From Novosphingobium meiothermophilum (GTDB lineage Bacteria; Pseudomonadota; Alphaproteobacteria; Sphingomonadales; Sphingomonadaceae): a stretch of 64,000 nucleotides of DNA. The notes under the pieces were generated by a model, which saw only the letters and a program-made list of their open reading frames with translations, made no database searches and was not told the DNA's origin. The stretch is from the NCBI RefSeq assembly GCF_003171715.1, contig NZ_QGHL01000004.1, positions 535,487-599,486 of the forward strand, written 5' to 3'. Shown here in pieces: positions 34,237 through 43,948 of this stretch (the first letter of the stretch is position 1; the number at the start of each line of letters is the position of its first letter). A program made the translations under genes and the position numbers.

Positions 34237-35348
34237 TTTGCCGCCTCGCACATCTGCCGGATGGCCTCGGCAATCTCGTCCATCTGCGCCTCGGTGCCGA
34301 TGGTGATGCGCAGCGCCTGCGGCAGGCCCTGCCCCGGCAGCCAGCGCGTGATGTAACCGTGGTCCATCAGTCCCGTATAAACCTGCTCCGCGCTCAGCGC
34401 GCCTTCGAACAGGATCAGCACGAAGTTCGCCCGGCTTGGCAGTGGACGCACACCGTGGTTGCCCAGCGCTTCAAGCTTGCCAACAAAGCGTTCGCGCACC
34501 GCGCGATTGTGGCGGCGCGATGCCTCGACGAAAGCCTGATCGCGCATAGCCGCAACTCCGGCTGCCTGCCCCGTCAACGAGATATTGAAGGGTCCGCGAA
34601 TGCGGTTGAGCATGTCGACGATGGCAGGATCGGCAGTGCCCCAGCCAATGCGCTCACCGGCAAGGCCATAGATCTTCGAGAAGGTGCGCGTAACGAGCAC
34701 ATTGCCCGCGCTCTGCGAAAGGGCCAGCGCGCCGTCATCCTCTTCGGGATCGAGATATTCGGCATAGGCACCGTCGAGCACGAGCAGGATGTCCGGCCGC
34801 AAGCCGGCATGAAGCCGGGCAATCTCGGCGCGCGGCAGCCAGCTTCCCGTCGGATTGTTGGGATTGGCAAGAAACACCACGCGCGTCTGCCCGGTAACGC
34901 AGGCCAGCAGCGCATCCACATCGGTGCCGTAATCGGCATCGGGCGCGATGATCGGAGTGGCCCCGCAACGGCGCGCGGCAATATCATAGACCGAAAAGCC
35001 ATAGCGCACGTAAAGGACTTCATCGCCCGGTCCGGCATAAGCCTGCGCGGCGAGGTTGAGCAGTTCGTCGGAACCGGTGCCCATGACGATGCGCGCCGGA
35101 TCAATCCCGTGGACCGCACCGATGGCCGCGCGCAGTTCCTTGCTGTCAGGGTCGGGATAGCGCGCCGGATCGCCAGCAGCAAGGCGCGCCTCCAGCGCTG
35201 CCGCGCTCGTCCCCAGCGGGTTTTCATTTGCCGAAAGCTTGGTCAGCACCTGCCCGTCCTTGCCGGTCGATTTGCCGGGGACATAGGCGTGAATGCCGAG
35301 GATCCAGTCCTTTGGCCGGGGAGCAGGGGGAAGCGGTGCGTCTGCCAT
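34233..35348 (-). CDS. hisC: Histidinol-phosphate / aromatic aminotransferase
   Basis: 371 residues, fold type I PLP enzyme. It contains [32 protein letters not shown] near residue 37, the conserved [15 protein letters not shown], and the Schiff-base lysine in [17 protein letters not shown]. HisC converts imidazole acetol phosphate in histidine synthesis; members next to tyrA often serve phenylalanine and tyrosine synthesis too. It is first of a two-gene unit with tyrA. A clear ribosome site is not obvious at 35348. Confidence 0.87.
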   Translation of the reverse strand: MADAPLPPAPRPKDWILGIHAYVPGKSTGKDGQVLTKLSANENPLGTSAAALEARLAAGDPARYPDPDSKELRAAIGAVHGIDPARIVMGTGSDELLNLAAQAYAGPGDEVLYVRYGFSVYDIAARRCGATPIIAPDADYGTDVDALLACVTGQTRVVFLANPNNPTGSWLPRAEIARLHAGLRPDILLVLDGAYAEYLDPEEDDGALALSQSAGNVLVTRTFSKIYGLAGERIGWGTADPAIVDMLNRIRGPFNISLTGQAAGVAAMRDQAFVEASRRHNRAVRERFVGKLEALGNHGVRPLPSRANFVLILFEGALSAEQVYTGLMDHGYITRWLPGQGLPQALRITIGTEAQMDEIAEAIRQMCEAAK

Positions 35349-35419
35349 GGCCGCGCCTTAGAGTTTGCCGAACCTGCGGGCAAGGCGATGCCGCCAAAAA
35401 AGCCGCCCCGGCCGGAACG

Positions 35420-35456
35420 AAAAAAGGGCCGGAAGCGGGCTAGCGCTTCCGGCCTT
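35420..35456 (-). terminator. Intrinsic terminator of glnK-amtB
   Basis: Read on the minus strand, GGCCGGAAGCG and CGCTTCCGGCC form an eleven-base-pair stem around a short loop, followed by a run of T (35425-35420). It lies about 90 bases after the amtB stop and ahead of the hisC start, so it separates the two transcripts. Confidence 0.82.
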
Positions 35457-35546
35457 AGTCTGTTCGCAGGAGGAACAAGGTTTGGCGGGGTGGGAGGATG
35501 AGAGGGAGAGGATCTGGCCCCCCCGCCCCGCCAATTCGGACAAAAC

Positions 35547-36866
35547 TTACATGTTGTAGGCACGCTCGCCGTGTTCGCCGAGATCGAGACCTTCACGCTC
35601 GACCTCTTCGCTCACACGCAGGCCGGTCAGCGCCTTGGCGACATACATGGCGATCGTGGTGCCGATGGCGGCCCACACGATGGTGGCCACGGTCGCGCTG
35701 ATCTGGGTCACGAGCTGGGCGCCCATGTCGAAATCTGCGCCGCCAGGGCCGCCGAGCGAGGGCGAATAGACGATGCCGGTGCCGATCGCGCCGATCATCC
35801 CGCCAACACCGTGGATGCCGAAGGCGTCGAGCGCGTCGTCATAACCAAGCTTCGGCTTGACCACCGTGACGAGGTAGAAGCAGACCAGCGAGGCGATGGC
35901 GCCCAGAACGATGGCACCGAACGGACCGGAGTTGCCGGCAGCAGGCGTCACCGCGACCAGACCGGCGATGATGCCAGAACAGAAGCCCAGCGCCGAACCC
36001 TTGTGGCCGGACATGCGCTCGGCCAGCATCCAGAACAGACCGGCAGACGCCGTGGCGACAAAGGTGTTGATCATGGCAAGCGCTGCCGAACCGTTGGCTT
36101 CAAGCGCCGAACCGGCGTTGAACCCGAACCAGCCCACCCACAGCAGACCCGTGCCGACGCCAGTCAGGGTCAGCGAGTGCGGGGCCATGATATCCTTCTG
36201 ATAGCCGATGCGCTTGCCCAGGATAAGGCAGGCAACCAGCGCCGAAACGCCTGCGTTGATGTGCACCACGGTGCCGCCGGCGAAATCGAGCGCACCCATT
36301 TCGAAGAACAGGCCGCCGCCCGCCCAGACCATGTGGGCAATCGGGAAATAGACGATCGTCAGCCACACTGCCGCAAAGGCCATGGTGGCGGAAAACTTCA
36401 TGCGTTCGACCACCGATCCGAGCACCAGCGCGACCGTGATGGCAGCGAAAGTCATCTGGAAGCAGATGAACACGTATTCAGGGATCTCGACGCCGTCGGT
36501 GAAGGTCGCCGCCTGGCTCGATGCATCGACGCCGGAGAGGAAGAACTTGCCCCAGCTGATGAAGGCGTTGCCTTCAGGCCCGAAGGCAAGGCCATAGCCG
36601 AACATGACCCACATCAGCATGGCAAGGCATGTCACCGCGCCGATCTGGGTCATCGTGGAAAGCATGTTCTTGGACCGCGTCAGGCCGCCATAGAAGAGCG
36701 CAAGGCCCGGCAGGATCATCATCAGCACGAGCACGGTCGAAACCATCATCCAGGCCGTATCGCCCTTGTCGACGGTTGCTGCGGCAGCTTCCTGCGCATG
36801 GGCGGCCGAAGCCGCAAGCAAAGTGGCACCTGTTCCCGCCAGGCCACCGATCAATTTGCGGAGCAT
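35547..36866 (-). CDS. amtB: Ammonium transporter
   Basis: 439 residues from the ATG at 36866, preceded by GGGGGA. A signal-like first segment (MLRKLIGGLAGTGATLLAASAAHA) precedes eleven transmembrane helices. Amt signatures: DTAWMMVSTVLVLMMILPGLALFYGGLTRSKN, the first pore histidine in GGTVVHINAGVSALVA, and the second in DAFGIHGVGGMIGAIGTG. It conducts ammonium and is blocked by unmodified GlnK, encoded 35 bases upstream. The C-terminal tail (ALTGLRVSEEVEREGLDLGEHGERAY) is the usual GlnK-interacting region. It is expressed from the sigma-54 promoter before glnK. Confidence 0.95.
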   Translation of the reverse strand: MLRKLIGGLAGTGATLLAASAAHAQEAAAATVDKGDTAWMMVSTVLVLMMILPGLALFYGGLTRSKNMLSTMTQIGAVTCLAMLMWVMFGYGLAFGPEGNAFISWGKFFLSGVDASSQAATFTDGVEIPEYVFICFQMTFAAITVALVLGSVVERMKFSATMAFAAVWLTIVYFPIAHMVWAGGGLFFEMGALDFAGGTVVHINAGVSALVACLILGKRIGYQKDIMAPHSLTLTGVGTGLLWVGWFGFNAGSALEANGSAALAMINTFVATASAGLFWMLAERMSGHKGSALGFCSGIIAGLVAVTPAAGNSGPFGAIVLGAIASLVCFYLVTVVKPKLGYDDALDAFGIHGVGGMIGAIGTGIVYSPSLGGPGGADFDMGAQLVTQISATVATIVWAAIGTTIAMYVAKALTGLRVSEEVEREGLDLGEHGERAYNM

Positions 36867-36901
36867 GTCTGTCCCCCTGAAGTCGGATTTGGAAAACGCC
36901 G

Positions 36902-37240
36902 TCACAGCGCGGTGTCCCCGGTTTCGCCGGTGCGGATGCGCGTGGCCGATGCCAGATCGAGCACGAACACCTTGCCGTCCCCGATGGCCTCGGTGCTGGC
37001 GGCCTGCTGGATCGTCTCGACGATCTGCGGCGCGAGATCGTCGCTTGCGGCGATCTCGATCTTCACCTTCGGCAGCATGTTGGTCGAGTATTCAGCACCG
37101 CGATAGATTTCGGTCTGGCCCTTCTGCCGTCCGAAGCCCTTCACCTCGGACACCGTCATCCCGGCAACGCCCAAGGCCGACAGCGCTTCGCGCACCTCGT
37201 CGAGCTTGAACGGCTTGATGATGGCGATGATGAACTTCAT
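36902..37240 (-). CDS. glnK: Nitrogen regulatory protein P-II
   Basis: 112 residues. The T-loop has Tyr51 in GQTEIYRGAEYSTNMLPKVKIEI, the site uridylylated by GlnD. The B- and C-loop segments are IGDGKVFVLDLASATRIRTGE. It senses ATP/ADP and 2-oxoglutarate and, when unmodified, docks on AmtB. The name glnK rather than glnB is chosen because it is directly upstream of amtB. It is transcribed from a sigma-54 promoter about 55-70 bases before the start. Confidence 0.95.
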   Translation of the reverse strand: MKFIIAIIKPFKLDEVREALSALGVAGMTVSEVKGFGRQKGQTEIYRGAEYSTNMLPKVKIEIAASDDLAPQIVETIQQAASTEAIGDGKVFVLDLASATRIRTGETGDTAL

Positions 37241-37295
37241 TCATGCCCCCTTTTCGTTGCCCTCACGCCGGGCGACCCGCCGGCATCAAAGGTTA

Positions 37296-37311
37296 AGCAA
37301 GGGGCGTGCCA
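37296..37311 (-). promoter_or_regulatory. Sigma-54 (-24/-12) promoter of glnK-amtB
   Basis: The minus strand reads TGGCACG-N4-TTGCT, a perfect match to the RpoN consensus TGGCACG-N4-TTGCW with invariant GG and GC at the right spacing. The transcript would start about 12 bases past the GC, near 37285, leaving a leader of about 45 bases. Upstream palindromes TTTGCG-N4-CGCAAA (37338-37353) and GTGC-N3-GCAC (37387-37397) may be NtrC sites, but their spacing differs from the enteric consensus. Confidence 0.85.
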
Positions 37312-37413
37312 GATCCGTAATTTGCCGGATTCGGGCTTTTGCGGGTTCGCAAATGTCGTGGGATGTGCCGGACGCGCCTGAAACTTGTGCAACGCACGCG
37401 GCGTGCCTGTTTT

Positions 37414-38151
37414 TTAGGCAGTCGGCTTTGCGTTTTTTAAGGGCAGTTCCAGCTCCGCCCAGACCGGCAGGTGGTCCGAACCGACCGCAGCTAGCGGGCT
37501 GTGGTGCACGCCTGCCGCTTCCACATGCAGGCCGCTGCTGATGACGATGCGATCAAGCTGGGCAATCGGGCGCCGTGCAGGAAAGCTGCGGCCCGGCGCC
37601 AGAACGCGCATTGCGGCCGGAAAGGCGCCGAGCGCGCCGCGCGAAGCCGACCATTCGTTGAGATCGCCCATCATCACGACATGAGCATCATCCTGCAAGG
37701 CTTCGACATGGCGGCAAACCGCCCGCACCTGCTGGCGGCGGCGAAGCCCGGACAGGTCGAGATGCATCCCCACCACGTGGACGAGTTCGCTGCCAAGGCG
37801 CAGCGTTGCCGAAAGGGCGCCGCGCGGCTCGATCGTCGGCAGGACGACAGGACTGGCGTCGACAACCTCGATCCCGCGCCTCACCAGCAGGGCATTGCCA
37901 TGCCAGCCCATGCTCGCGGCCGTGCGGGCGCGATCGTAGTGACCGGTTTCGACCGCCATCCACGGGCTGTGATCGTCCAGCATCGCGCGCGGAATAACCG
38001 CCTCGCGCTGTCCAAAGCGCAGATCGGCCTCCTGCAAGGCGATCACGTCGGCATCCATCTCGCGCAGCACCGTGAGGATCCGGTCAGGGTCGCGCTGCCG
38101 GTCAAGACCGACCCCCTTGTGGATGTTGTAGCTGGCGACCTTGAGCTTCAC
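37414..38151 (-). CDS. Endonuclease/exonuclease/phosphatase family protein
   Basis: 245 residues from a GTG at 38151 (product begins M-KLKVASYNIHKGVGLD) with AGGA five bases upstream; a frame opening at 38265 would run into the next gene. EEP-fold motifs: VASYNIHKG (metal Asn), ALQEADL (metal Glu), GMHLDL, GDLNEW (catalytic Asp/Asn) and the final GSDHLPVWAEL (catalytic His). The fold covers DNases, phosphodiesterases and lipid phosphatases. No signal peptide is seen, and the substrate cannot be told. It lies 22 bases after the alpha/beta hydrolase. Confidence 0.82.
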   Translation of the reverse strand: MKLKVASYNIHKGVGLDRQRDPDRILTVLREMDADVIALQEADLRFGQREAVIPRAMLDDHSPWMAVETGHYDRARTAASMGWHGNALLVRRGIEVVDASPVVLPTIEPRGALSATLRLGSELVHVVGMHLDLSGLRRRQQVRAVCRHVEALQDDAHVVMMGDLNEWSASRGALGAFPAAMRVLAPGRSFPARRPIAQLDRIVISSGLHVEAAGVHHSPLAAVGSDHLPVWAELELPLKNAKPTA

Positions 38152-38173
38152 CGCAATCCTGCGCGCGGGCCGT

Positions 38174-39046
38174 TCAGAGGAAGTCCTTGAGCTTGGCGAT
38201 GAACCGGTCGAACTGGTCGTGGTGCAGCCAGTGGCCCGCATTCTCGAACTCGACCACCTCGGCATTGCGGAAATAGGCGGCCATACCGTTGCGTTCGGGA
38301 TTGCCTGCCCAGGAATCCGCGCCGTTCAGCAGCAGCGTCGGACAGGTGATGGCGCTCCACAGTTCGTTGCGCTGCTCGATGCTGATGTCATAGGGCGCGC
38401 CATCGACATTGAGGTGCGGATCGAACTTCCAGCTGAAGGTGCCATCCTCGTTGCGGTTGATGCCGTGCAGGGTCAGGTGCCGGGCCTGCGCATCGGTGAG
38501 ATAGGGGTTCTCGCTCTTCATGCGCGCATAGGCATCTTCAAGCGTGGGATAGCGGCGCGGCAGACGCCCTGCGGCCTTGCGCTTCTCGCCGATGAACTCG
38601 CGCACGCGCCGGGCAAAGGGCACGTTCTTGATCAGCGCCTCGCGCTCAGGCGTGGGAAACAGGCCCTCGATCGCCACGACCTTGCGCACGTTCTCCGGGA
38701 ACAGCCCGGCATAGCGCAGGCTGGTATTGGCCCCCCACGAATGCGCCACGATCGTCACCGGCGCCAGATCGAGCTGATGGACAAGCTGGGCCACGTCATA
38801 GACCAGATCCATCGTGCGGTAGTTGCCGTCCGATGTCCATTCGCTGTCGCCATGGCCGCGATGATCCATGGCGATGATGTGCCAGTCCTCGCGCAGCGCC
38901 TCGGCGGTCCAGTCCCACGAACGACAGTGGTCACGCCCGCCGTGGACCAGAAGCAGCGGCGGCTTGTCCGCATTGCCCCAATCCACATAGTGAAGCCGCA
39001 GGCGCTGCGAGATGAAAGTGTTCGAGGTCGGGCCGAGAAGTTGCAT
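38174..39046 (-). CDS. Alpha/beta hydrolase
   Basis: 290 residues. The oxyanion block is LLLVHGGRDHCRSWDWTAEAL and the second strand MDHRGHGDSEW. The nucleophile elbow VAHSWGAN contains a Ser as HSWGAN rather than GxSxG, an uncommon form. The acid is in LLLNGADSWAGNPE and the histidine in FENAGHWLHHDQ. It resembles epoxide-hydrolase/haloalkane-dehalogenase-like hydrolases, but the serine nucleophile favours an esterase or C-C hydrolase. Substrate unknown. It is cotranscribed with the EEP-family gene. Confidence 0.8.
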   Translation of the reverse strand: MQLLGPTSNTFISQRLRLHYVDWGNADKPPLLLVHGGRDHCRSWDWTAEALREDWHIIAMDHRGHGDSEWTSDGNYRTMDLVYDVAQLVHQLDLAPVTIVAHSWGANTSLRYAGLFPENVRKVVAIEGLFPTPEREALIKNVPFARRVREFIGEKRKAAGRLPRRYPTLEDAYARMKSENPYLTDAQARHLTLHGINRNEDGTFSWKFDPHLNVDGAPYDISIEQRNELWSAITCPTLLLNGADSWAGNPERNGMAAYFRNAEVVEFENAGHWLHHDQFDRFIAKLKDFL

Positions 39047-39120
39047 GGCAGGCTAACTGCGCCCGATGCCTTCCGGTTTCAACCCCTCACCGCTTCACTC
39101 CCCCAAAGCGATAGCTGCAA

Positions 39121-40641
39121 TCACCGTTCCTTCGTGGCCGAAAAGACCAGATCGGGATTGCGCTCCTGCTGATAGCCCACGTCCCACGCCGAACGCGCCA
39201 TGAATACCGGATCGCCATCACGGTCCTTGGCAAGGTTCGCCATGTTGAAATCGGCGAAGGCCTTCAGCGCCATGTCGCTGCCCCGCACCCAGCGCGCGGT
39301 ATCGAACGGCGATGGCTCCAGCACGGCCTCGACCTTGTATTCCGCCTCAAGCCGCGAGACGAGCACATCAAGCTGAAGCTGGCCGACCACGCCCACGATC
39401 CATTGCGAACCGATCTCCGGGTAGAACACCTGGATCACGCCCTCTTCAGAAAGATCGTCCAGCGCCTTGCGCAACTGCTTGGTCTTGGTCGGGTCTTTCA
39501 GCACCACGCGGCGCAGGATTTCCGGGGCGAAGTTGGGCAGGCCGGTAAAGCGCAGGTCGTTCTTCTCCGATAGCGTATCGCCCACACGCAAGGTGCCGTG
39601 GTTGGGAATGCCGATGATGTCGCCAGCCTCGGCCGTATCGGCAATCTCGCGGTCCTGCGCGAAGAACAGGATCGGCGAATGCACGGCAATCGGCTTGCCG
39701 AGGCCCGAAGGCGTCAGCTTCATCCCCCGCCGGAATGTGCCCGAAACCATGCGCATGAAGGCAATGCGGTCGCGGTGCTGGGGGTCCATGTTGGCCTGCA
39801 CCTTGAAGATGAACCCGGTCACGTCGGGCCGGGCAGGATCCACCACGCCGCTGTCCGAAGACTGCGGACGCGGTGGAGGCGCGTATTTCGCAATCGCATC
39901 GATCAGTTCGGCCACGCCGAAGTTCTTCAGCGCCGATCCGAAATAGACGGGTGTCAGATCGCCGTGGCGATAGGCCTCGATATCGAACTGGGGATAGCCG
40001 GCGCGGGCCAGTTCGATTTCCTCGGCAATGTCCTCCGGTATGTCCGTGGCGGGCTCGCGCTTGCCAAGAAACTCGCGGCTGTCGCCTTCGGGCCGGGCGA
40101 TGGTCTCGTCGGCAAAGTTCATGACGCCCTGAAACACGCCGCCCATGCCGATCGGCCATGACATCGGCACCACGTCCAGCGCCAGCGCATCGGCCACTTC
40201 GTCGAGCGTCTCGAACACGCTGCGGCCTTCGCGGTCCACCTTGTTGACAAAGGTGATGATCGGCACCGAGCGCATCCGGCAGACCTCAAAGAGCTTGCGC
40301 GTCTGCGGCTCGATGCCCTTGGCAGCATCGATCACCATGATCGCCGAATCGACCGCAGTCAGCGTGCGGTAGGTATCTTCGGAAAAGTCCTCGTGGCCCG
40401 GCGTATCCAGCAGGTTGAAGACGATGCCGTCCTTCTGGAACGTCATGACCGAGGACGTGACCGAGATCCCGCGCTGCTGCTCGATCTTCATCCAGTCCGA
40501 TCTGGCACGCCGGGCCGCGCCGCGCGCCTTGACTTCGCCCGCCAGATGGATCGCCCCGCCTTGCAGCAGGAGTTTCTCGGTCAGCGTGGTCTTGCCCGCG
40601 TCGGGGTGGGAAATGATGGCGAAGGTGCGGCGATTGGACAT
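39121..40641 (-). CDS. prfC: Peptide chain release factor 3
   Basis: 506 residues. Translational GTPase with G1 SHPDAGKTTLTEK, the RF3 insertion IHLAGEVKARGAARRARSDWMKIEQQRGISVTSS, G3 DTPGHEDFSEDTYRTL and G4 NKVDRE. Domains II and III follow (VFQGVMNF, VFYPEIGSQWIVGVVGQLQLDVLVSRLEAEY). RF3 removes RF1/RF2 from the ribosome after peptide release. Length and insertion separate it from EF-G and LepA. It follows the epimerase gene by 11 bases. Confidence 0.95.
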   Translation of the reverse strand: MSNRRTFAIISHPDAGKTTLTEKLLLQGGAIHLAGEVKARGAARRARSDWMKIEQQRGISVTSSVMTFQKDGIVFNLLDTPGHEDFSEDTYRTLTAVDSAIMVIDAAKGIEPQTRKLFEVCRMRSVPIITFVNKVDREGRSVFETLDEVADALALDVVPMSWPIGMGGVFQGVMNFADETIARPEGDSREFLGKREPATDIPEDIAEEIELARAGYPQFDIEAYRHGDLTPVYFGSALKNFGVAELIDAIAKYAPPPRPQSSDSGVVDPARPDVTGFIFKVQANMDPQHRDRIAFMRMVSGTFRRGMKLTPSGLGKPIAVHSPILFFAQDREIADTAEAGDIIGIPNHGTLRVGDTLSEKNDLRFTGLPNFAPEILRRVVLKDPTKTKQLRKALDDLSEEGVIQVFYPEIGSQWIVGVVGQLQLDVLVSRLEAEYKVEAVLEPSPFDTARWVRGSDMALKAFADFNMANLAKDRDGDPVFMARSAWDVGYQQERNPDLVFSATKER

Positions 40642-40652
40642 GGCTCGCGCGG

Positions 40653-41549
40653 TTAGCGCGGGCGGACGGTTACGTCCATGCAGAAGCTGCGGGTTTCGCC
40701 CGGCGCAAGCAGGACGATGCCGGGCTTTTCCCGGAAATCTCCGGCAAAGCCCTCAGGGTCGGCATGGCCCGCCCACGGTTCGATGCAGACATAGCGCGCG
40801 CCGGGAACCTGCCACACGCCCAGCGATGGCATGTCCGGAAAGGCAATGTCCAGCCATGCCCCGCCTTCTGCGCCATAGGACAGCGACCGGCTGGCCACCT
40901 TTTCCCAGATCAGCGCATCGGCGCGGAACAGGTCTTCATGCAGCACCAGTTCGCGCCCCTGTGCGGGGCTGGGAACCGTGCGGGGAAGGAGAACGCCGGT
41001 TCCGGGGGCAACCTGCCGAAGCTGCGCTGCCTCCTCGGCGGCAAACACCAGCTTGTGGGCGTGCTTTTCGGCACCACCCGGCAGCGGCCACGCGAATGCG
41101 GGATGGAAACCGAAACTGAACGGCAGGACCTTCGCGTTGGGATTGAATACACTTACGCAGGTGTGCAGCGTCATCCCCGCGATGCGATAGGCCGCTTCCA
41201 GCACGAAACCGAAAGGATAGACCGCCCGCGTTTCAGGCGAATCGGTCAGCCGGAAGCGGGCTGCTGCGGCTTCGACCTGAACCGGCGCGAACATGCTGCG
41301 CCGGGCAAATCCGTGCTTGGCCATGGTGAAGGCGTGCCCGTCAAGCCGCAAGGTGTTCTCCGCCAGCGCTCCGATGATCGGAAAGAGCAGCGGCGCATGG
41401 CCCGACCAGAACGCGGGGTCTGCATCGGTCATGTATTCGCGGCCTTCACCATCGGTCAGCGACCACAGCTCGGCACCCAGCGGATTGATCCGCGCGGTCA
41501 GCCCCCCAGAGGCGCTGGTTTCGCCGATGGTGACAAGCGCCTCGCTCAT
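40653..41549 (-). CDS. Aldose 1-epimerase family protein
   Basis: 298 residues. Galactose-mutarotase-like beta-sandwich. Conserved stretches are INPLGAELWSLTDGEGREYM, HAPLLFPIIGAL, FTMAKHGFARRSMF, FSFGFHPAFAWPLPGG (likely catalytic His) and CIEPWAGHADPEGF with the catalytic Glu. It belongs to the YeaD/LacX-type subgroup acting on sugar or sugar-phosphate anomers. The start overlaps the pheT stop as ATGA, so it is translated with the synthetase genes. Confidence 0.83.
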   Translation of the reverse strand: MSEALVTIGETSASGGLTARINPLGAELWSLTDGEGREYMTDADPAFWSGHAPLLFPIIGALAENTLRLDGHAFTMAKHGFARRSMFAPVQVEAAAARFRLTDSPETRAVYPFGFVLEAAYRIAGMTLHTCVSVFNPNAKVLPFSFGFHPAFAWPLPGGAEKHAHKLVFAAEEAAQLRQVAPGTGVLLPRTVPSPAQGRELVLHEDLFRADALIWEKVASRSLSYGAEGGAWLDIAFPDMPSLGVWQVPGARYVCIEPWAGHADPEGFAGDFREKPGIVLLAPGETRSFCMDVTVRPR

Positions 41550-43948
41550 CCCCGCAGAACGCCTCCCAACTTGGCAGCCGCCGCCACGACCTTGTCCGAA
41601 AGCGCCTTAAGCGCAGCTTCGTCGAACGATTTCTCGACCGGCTGGAGCGTGATCTCGATGGCAAGGCTCTTCTGCCCTTCGGGCACGCCCGCGCCGCGGA
41701 AATCGTCGAACACGCGCGCACCGACGATGGCCTGCTTGTCCGCACCTCTCACCGCGCGCAGAAGATCGGCGGCCGGAACCCCGGCATCGACAAGGAAGGC
41801 AAAATCGCGCTTCACCGCCTGCAACGCGGGCGGCGCAAAGTGCGAACGGGCAAAGGTGCCCGCGCCCTTCCTTGCCGGAATGCGATCAAGGAACAGTTCC
41901 GCCACGGCCACCGGCCCATCCAGATCGAACGCCTTTGCGGTGGCGGGATGAAGCATGCCGAAACGCGCCAGAACCTGCTTCGGCCCCAAGCGCAGCGTTG
42001 CCGACTGGCCGGGATGGAACTGCGCCCCGGCCTCGCCCATCACTTGCAGGTTGTCCACAGGCGCGCCCGCTTCCGCCAGCAGCGCAAGCGTCTCGGCCTT
42101 GGCGTCGAACGCATCGAAGGCACGCGCCTTGCCGCCGTTCACTCTGGCATCCCAGCCGCGCGGCACGGCATCGCCTGCCAGCACCACGGCGAGGCTCGGC
42201 TTCTCGTCGCTCGCGCCGCCCTCCCCGCGCAGATAGCGGCGGCCGATCTCGAACAGGCGCACGGCGCTGGCACCGCGATGCAGATTGCGCTGCGCCGCCA
42301 CAAGCAGTCCCGGCAGCAGCGAAGGCCGCATGACCTTGAGATCTTCCGAAATCGGATTGGCCAGGGTCCACAAGGGCTGGCCATCGGCAAAGTGGGCCGC
42401 CTCGCGCTCCGGCAGGAACGACCAAGTCACCGCTTCATGCAGACCCCGCGCAGCCGCCGCACGGCGCAGGCGCCGCTCGGTCATTTGCGCAGCCGTTGCC
42501 GTGGGGCGCGCCACGCCATCGGCGCGGGGCAGCGGGGTGGAGGGCACCGCATCAAGCCCGTGCACGCGGATTACCTCTTCCACGATGTCGGGCGCGCCGT
42601 CCACATCGGGCCGCCATGTCGGGACCGTGACCGTCCAGTCCTCGGCCACGGCAAAGCCCAGCGCTGCAAGGATGCGCTTCTGCTCGCCCGCACCCACATC
42701 GACGCCGCCCAGCGTTCCCGCAAGCGCCGGATCATAGGCAACGGTCCGGCGCGTCAGCGGTGGCTGCCCCGCACGCACCACTTCGCTCGCCTCGCCGCCG
42801 CAGATGTCAAGGATCAGGCTGGTGAGCAGGTCCATGCCGGTATCGAGGAACGCCGGATCGACGCCCCGCTCGAACCGCCCGCGCGCGTCCGAAGCCAGCG
42901 CCAGCGCCTGCCCTGTGCGGGCGATCGAGGGCGGATCGAAATAGGCCACTTCCAGCAGAACGTCGCGTGTCTCCTCGGTGCAGCCCGAATGTTCGCCACC
43001 CATGATCCCGGCAATGTCATGCACGCCGGAATCATCGGCAATCACCGTCATGAAGGGCTGGAGCGCGTATTCCTTGCCGTTCAGCGCAAGGCAGGTTTCA
43101 CCCTCGCGCGCCTTGCGGGCCACGACCGCGCCGGTCAGCCGGGCAAGGTCATAGGCATGGGCCGGACGGCCATAGCCGAGCATCACGAAATTGGTGATGT
43201 CCACCAGAGCCGAGATCGGGCGCTGGCCCGCACTTTTCAGAAAGTCCTGCAACCACTGCGGGCTGGGGCCGTTCTTCACCCCGCGGATGACGCGGCCGTA
43301 GAACGCCGGGCAGCCTTCGGGATCATCGGTGCGCACTTCGACCGGACAGGCAAAGCTGCCAGCAACCGGCACCGCCGTGATCGGCTTCAATACGCCCAGA
43401 CCCGCCGCCGCCAGATCGCGGGCGATGCCGTAAACCCCCATGCAATCGGGGCGGTTGGGCGTGATCGCCACATCGAACACCGGATCGGAACCGAGATAGT
43501 CGGCAAAGCTCGTGCCCACCGGCGCATCGGCCGGCAGTTCGATGATCCCGTCATGGTCCTCGCCAAGGCACAGCTCGCGCGTGGAGCACATCATGCCGTT
43601 GGATTCGACACCGCGAATGGCGGACTTGCGCAGTTCCATGCCGTTGGCGGGAACCACCGCGCCCGGCAGGCCGAGCACGCCGACAAGGCCCGCACGCGCA
43701 TTGGGCGCACCGCACACGACCTGAAGCGGCGAACCGTCTCCCAGATCGACCGAGAGGACTTGCAGCTTGTCGGCCTGCGGGTGCTTTTCCGCGGTCAGCA
43801 CGCGGGCAATGCGAAACTTCGTCAGCGCCGCCGAAGCATCCTCGACGCTTTCGATTTCCAGACCAAGCGAGGTCAGCTTTTCGGCAATCTGCCGGGCATC
43901 GGCCTTGGTATCGAGGACCGACTTGAGCCAAGAGAGCGAGAACTTCAT
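41546..43948 (-). CDS. pheT: Phenylalanyl-tRNA synthetase beta subunit
   Basis: 800 residues, starting at 43948 ([20 protein letters not shown]) within an ATGA overlap with pheS. The full domain set is present: tRNA-binding domain ([31 protein letters not shown]), B3/B4 editing domain ([18 protein letters not shown]), B5 domain ([14 protein letters not shown]), core and the C-terminal anticodon-binding domain ([25 protein letters not shown]). It pairs with PheS to charge tRNA-Phe. Length is normal. Confidence 0.97.
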   Translation of the reverse strand: MKFSLSWLKSVLDTKADARQIAEKLTSLGLEIESVEDASAALTKFRIARVLTAEKHPQADKLQVLSVDLGDGSPLQVVCGAPNARAGLVGVLGLPGAVVPANGMELRKSAIRGVESNGMMCSTRELCLGEDHDGIIELPADAPVGTSFADYLGSDPVFDVAITPNRPDCMGVYGIARDLAAAGLGVLKPITAVPVAGSFACPVEVRTDDPEGCPAFYGRVIRGVKNGPSPQWLQDFLKSAGQRPISALVDITNFVMLGYGRPAHAYDLARLTGAVVARKAREGETCLALNGKEYALQPFMTVIADDSGVHDIAGIMGGEHSGCTEETRDVLLEVAYFDPPSIARTGQALALASDARGRFERGVDPAFLDTGMDLLTSLILDICGGEASEVVRAGQPPLTRRTVAYDPALAGTLGGVDVGAGEQKRILAALGFAVAEDWTVTVPTWRPDVDGAPDIVEEVIRVHGLDAVPSTPLPRADGVARPTATAAQMTERRLRRAAAARGLHEAVTWSFLPEREAAHFADGQPLWTLANPISEDLKVMRPSLLPGLLVAAQRNLHRGASAVRLFEIGRRYLRGEGGASDEKPSLAVVLAGDAVPRGWDARVNGGKARAFDAFDAKAETLALLAEAGAPVDNLQVMGEAGAQFHPGQSATLRLGPKQVLARFGMLHPATAKAFDLDGPVAVAELFLDRIPARKGAGTFARSHFAPPALQAVKRDFAFLVDAGVPAADLLRAVRGADKQAIVGARVFDDFRGAGVPEGQKSLAIEITLQPVEKSFDEAALKALSDKVVAAAAKLGGVLRG

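Noticed and set aside
37394..37416. GCACGCGGCGTGC followed by a T-run as a plus-strand terminator
   Set aside because: No plus-strand gene ends here. The palindrome is more plausibly part of the glnK regulatory region.
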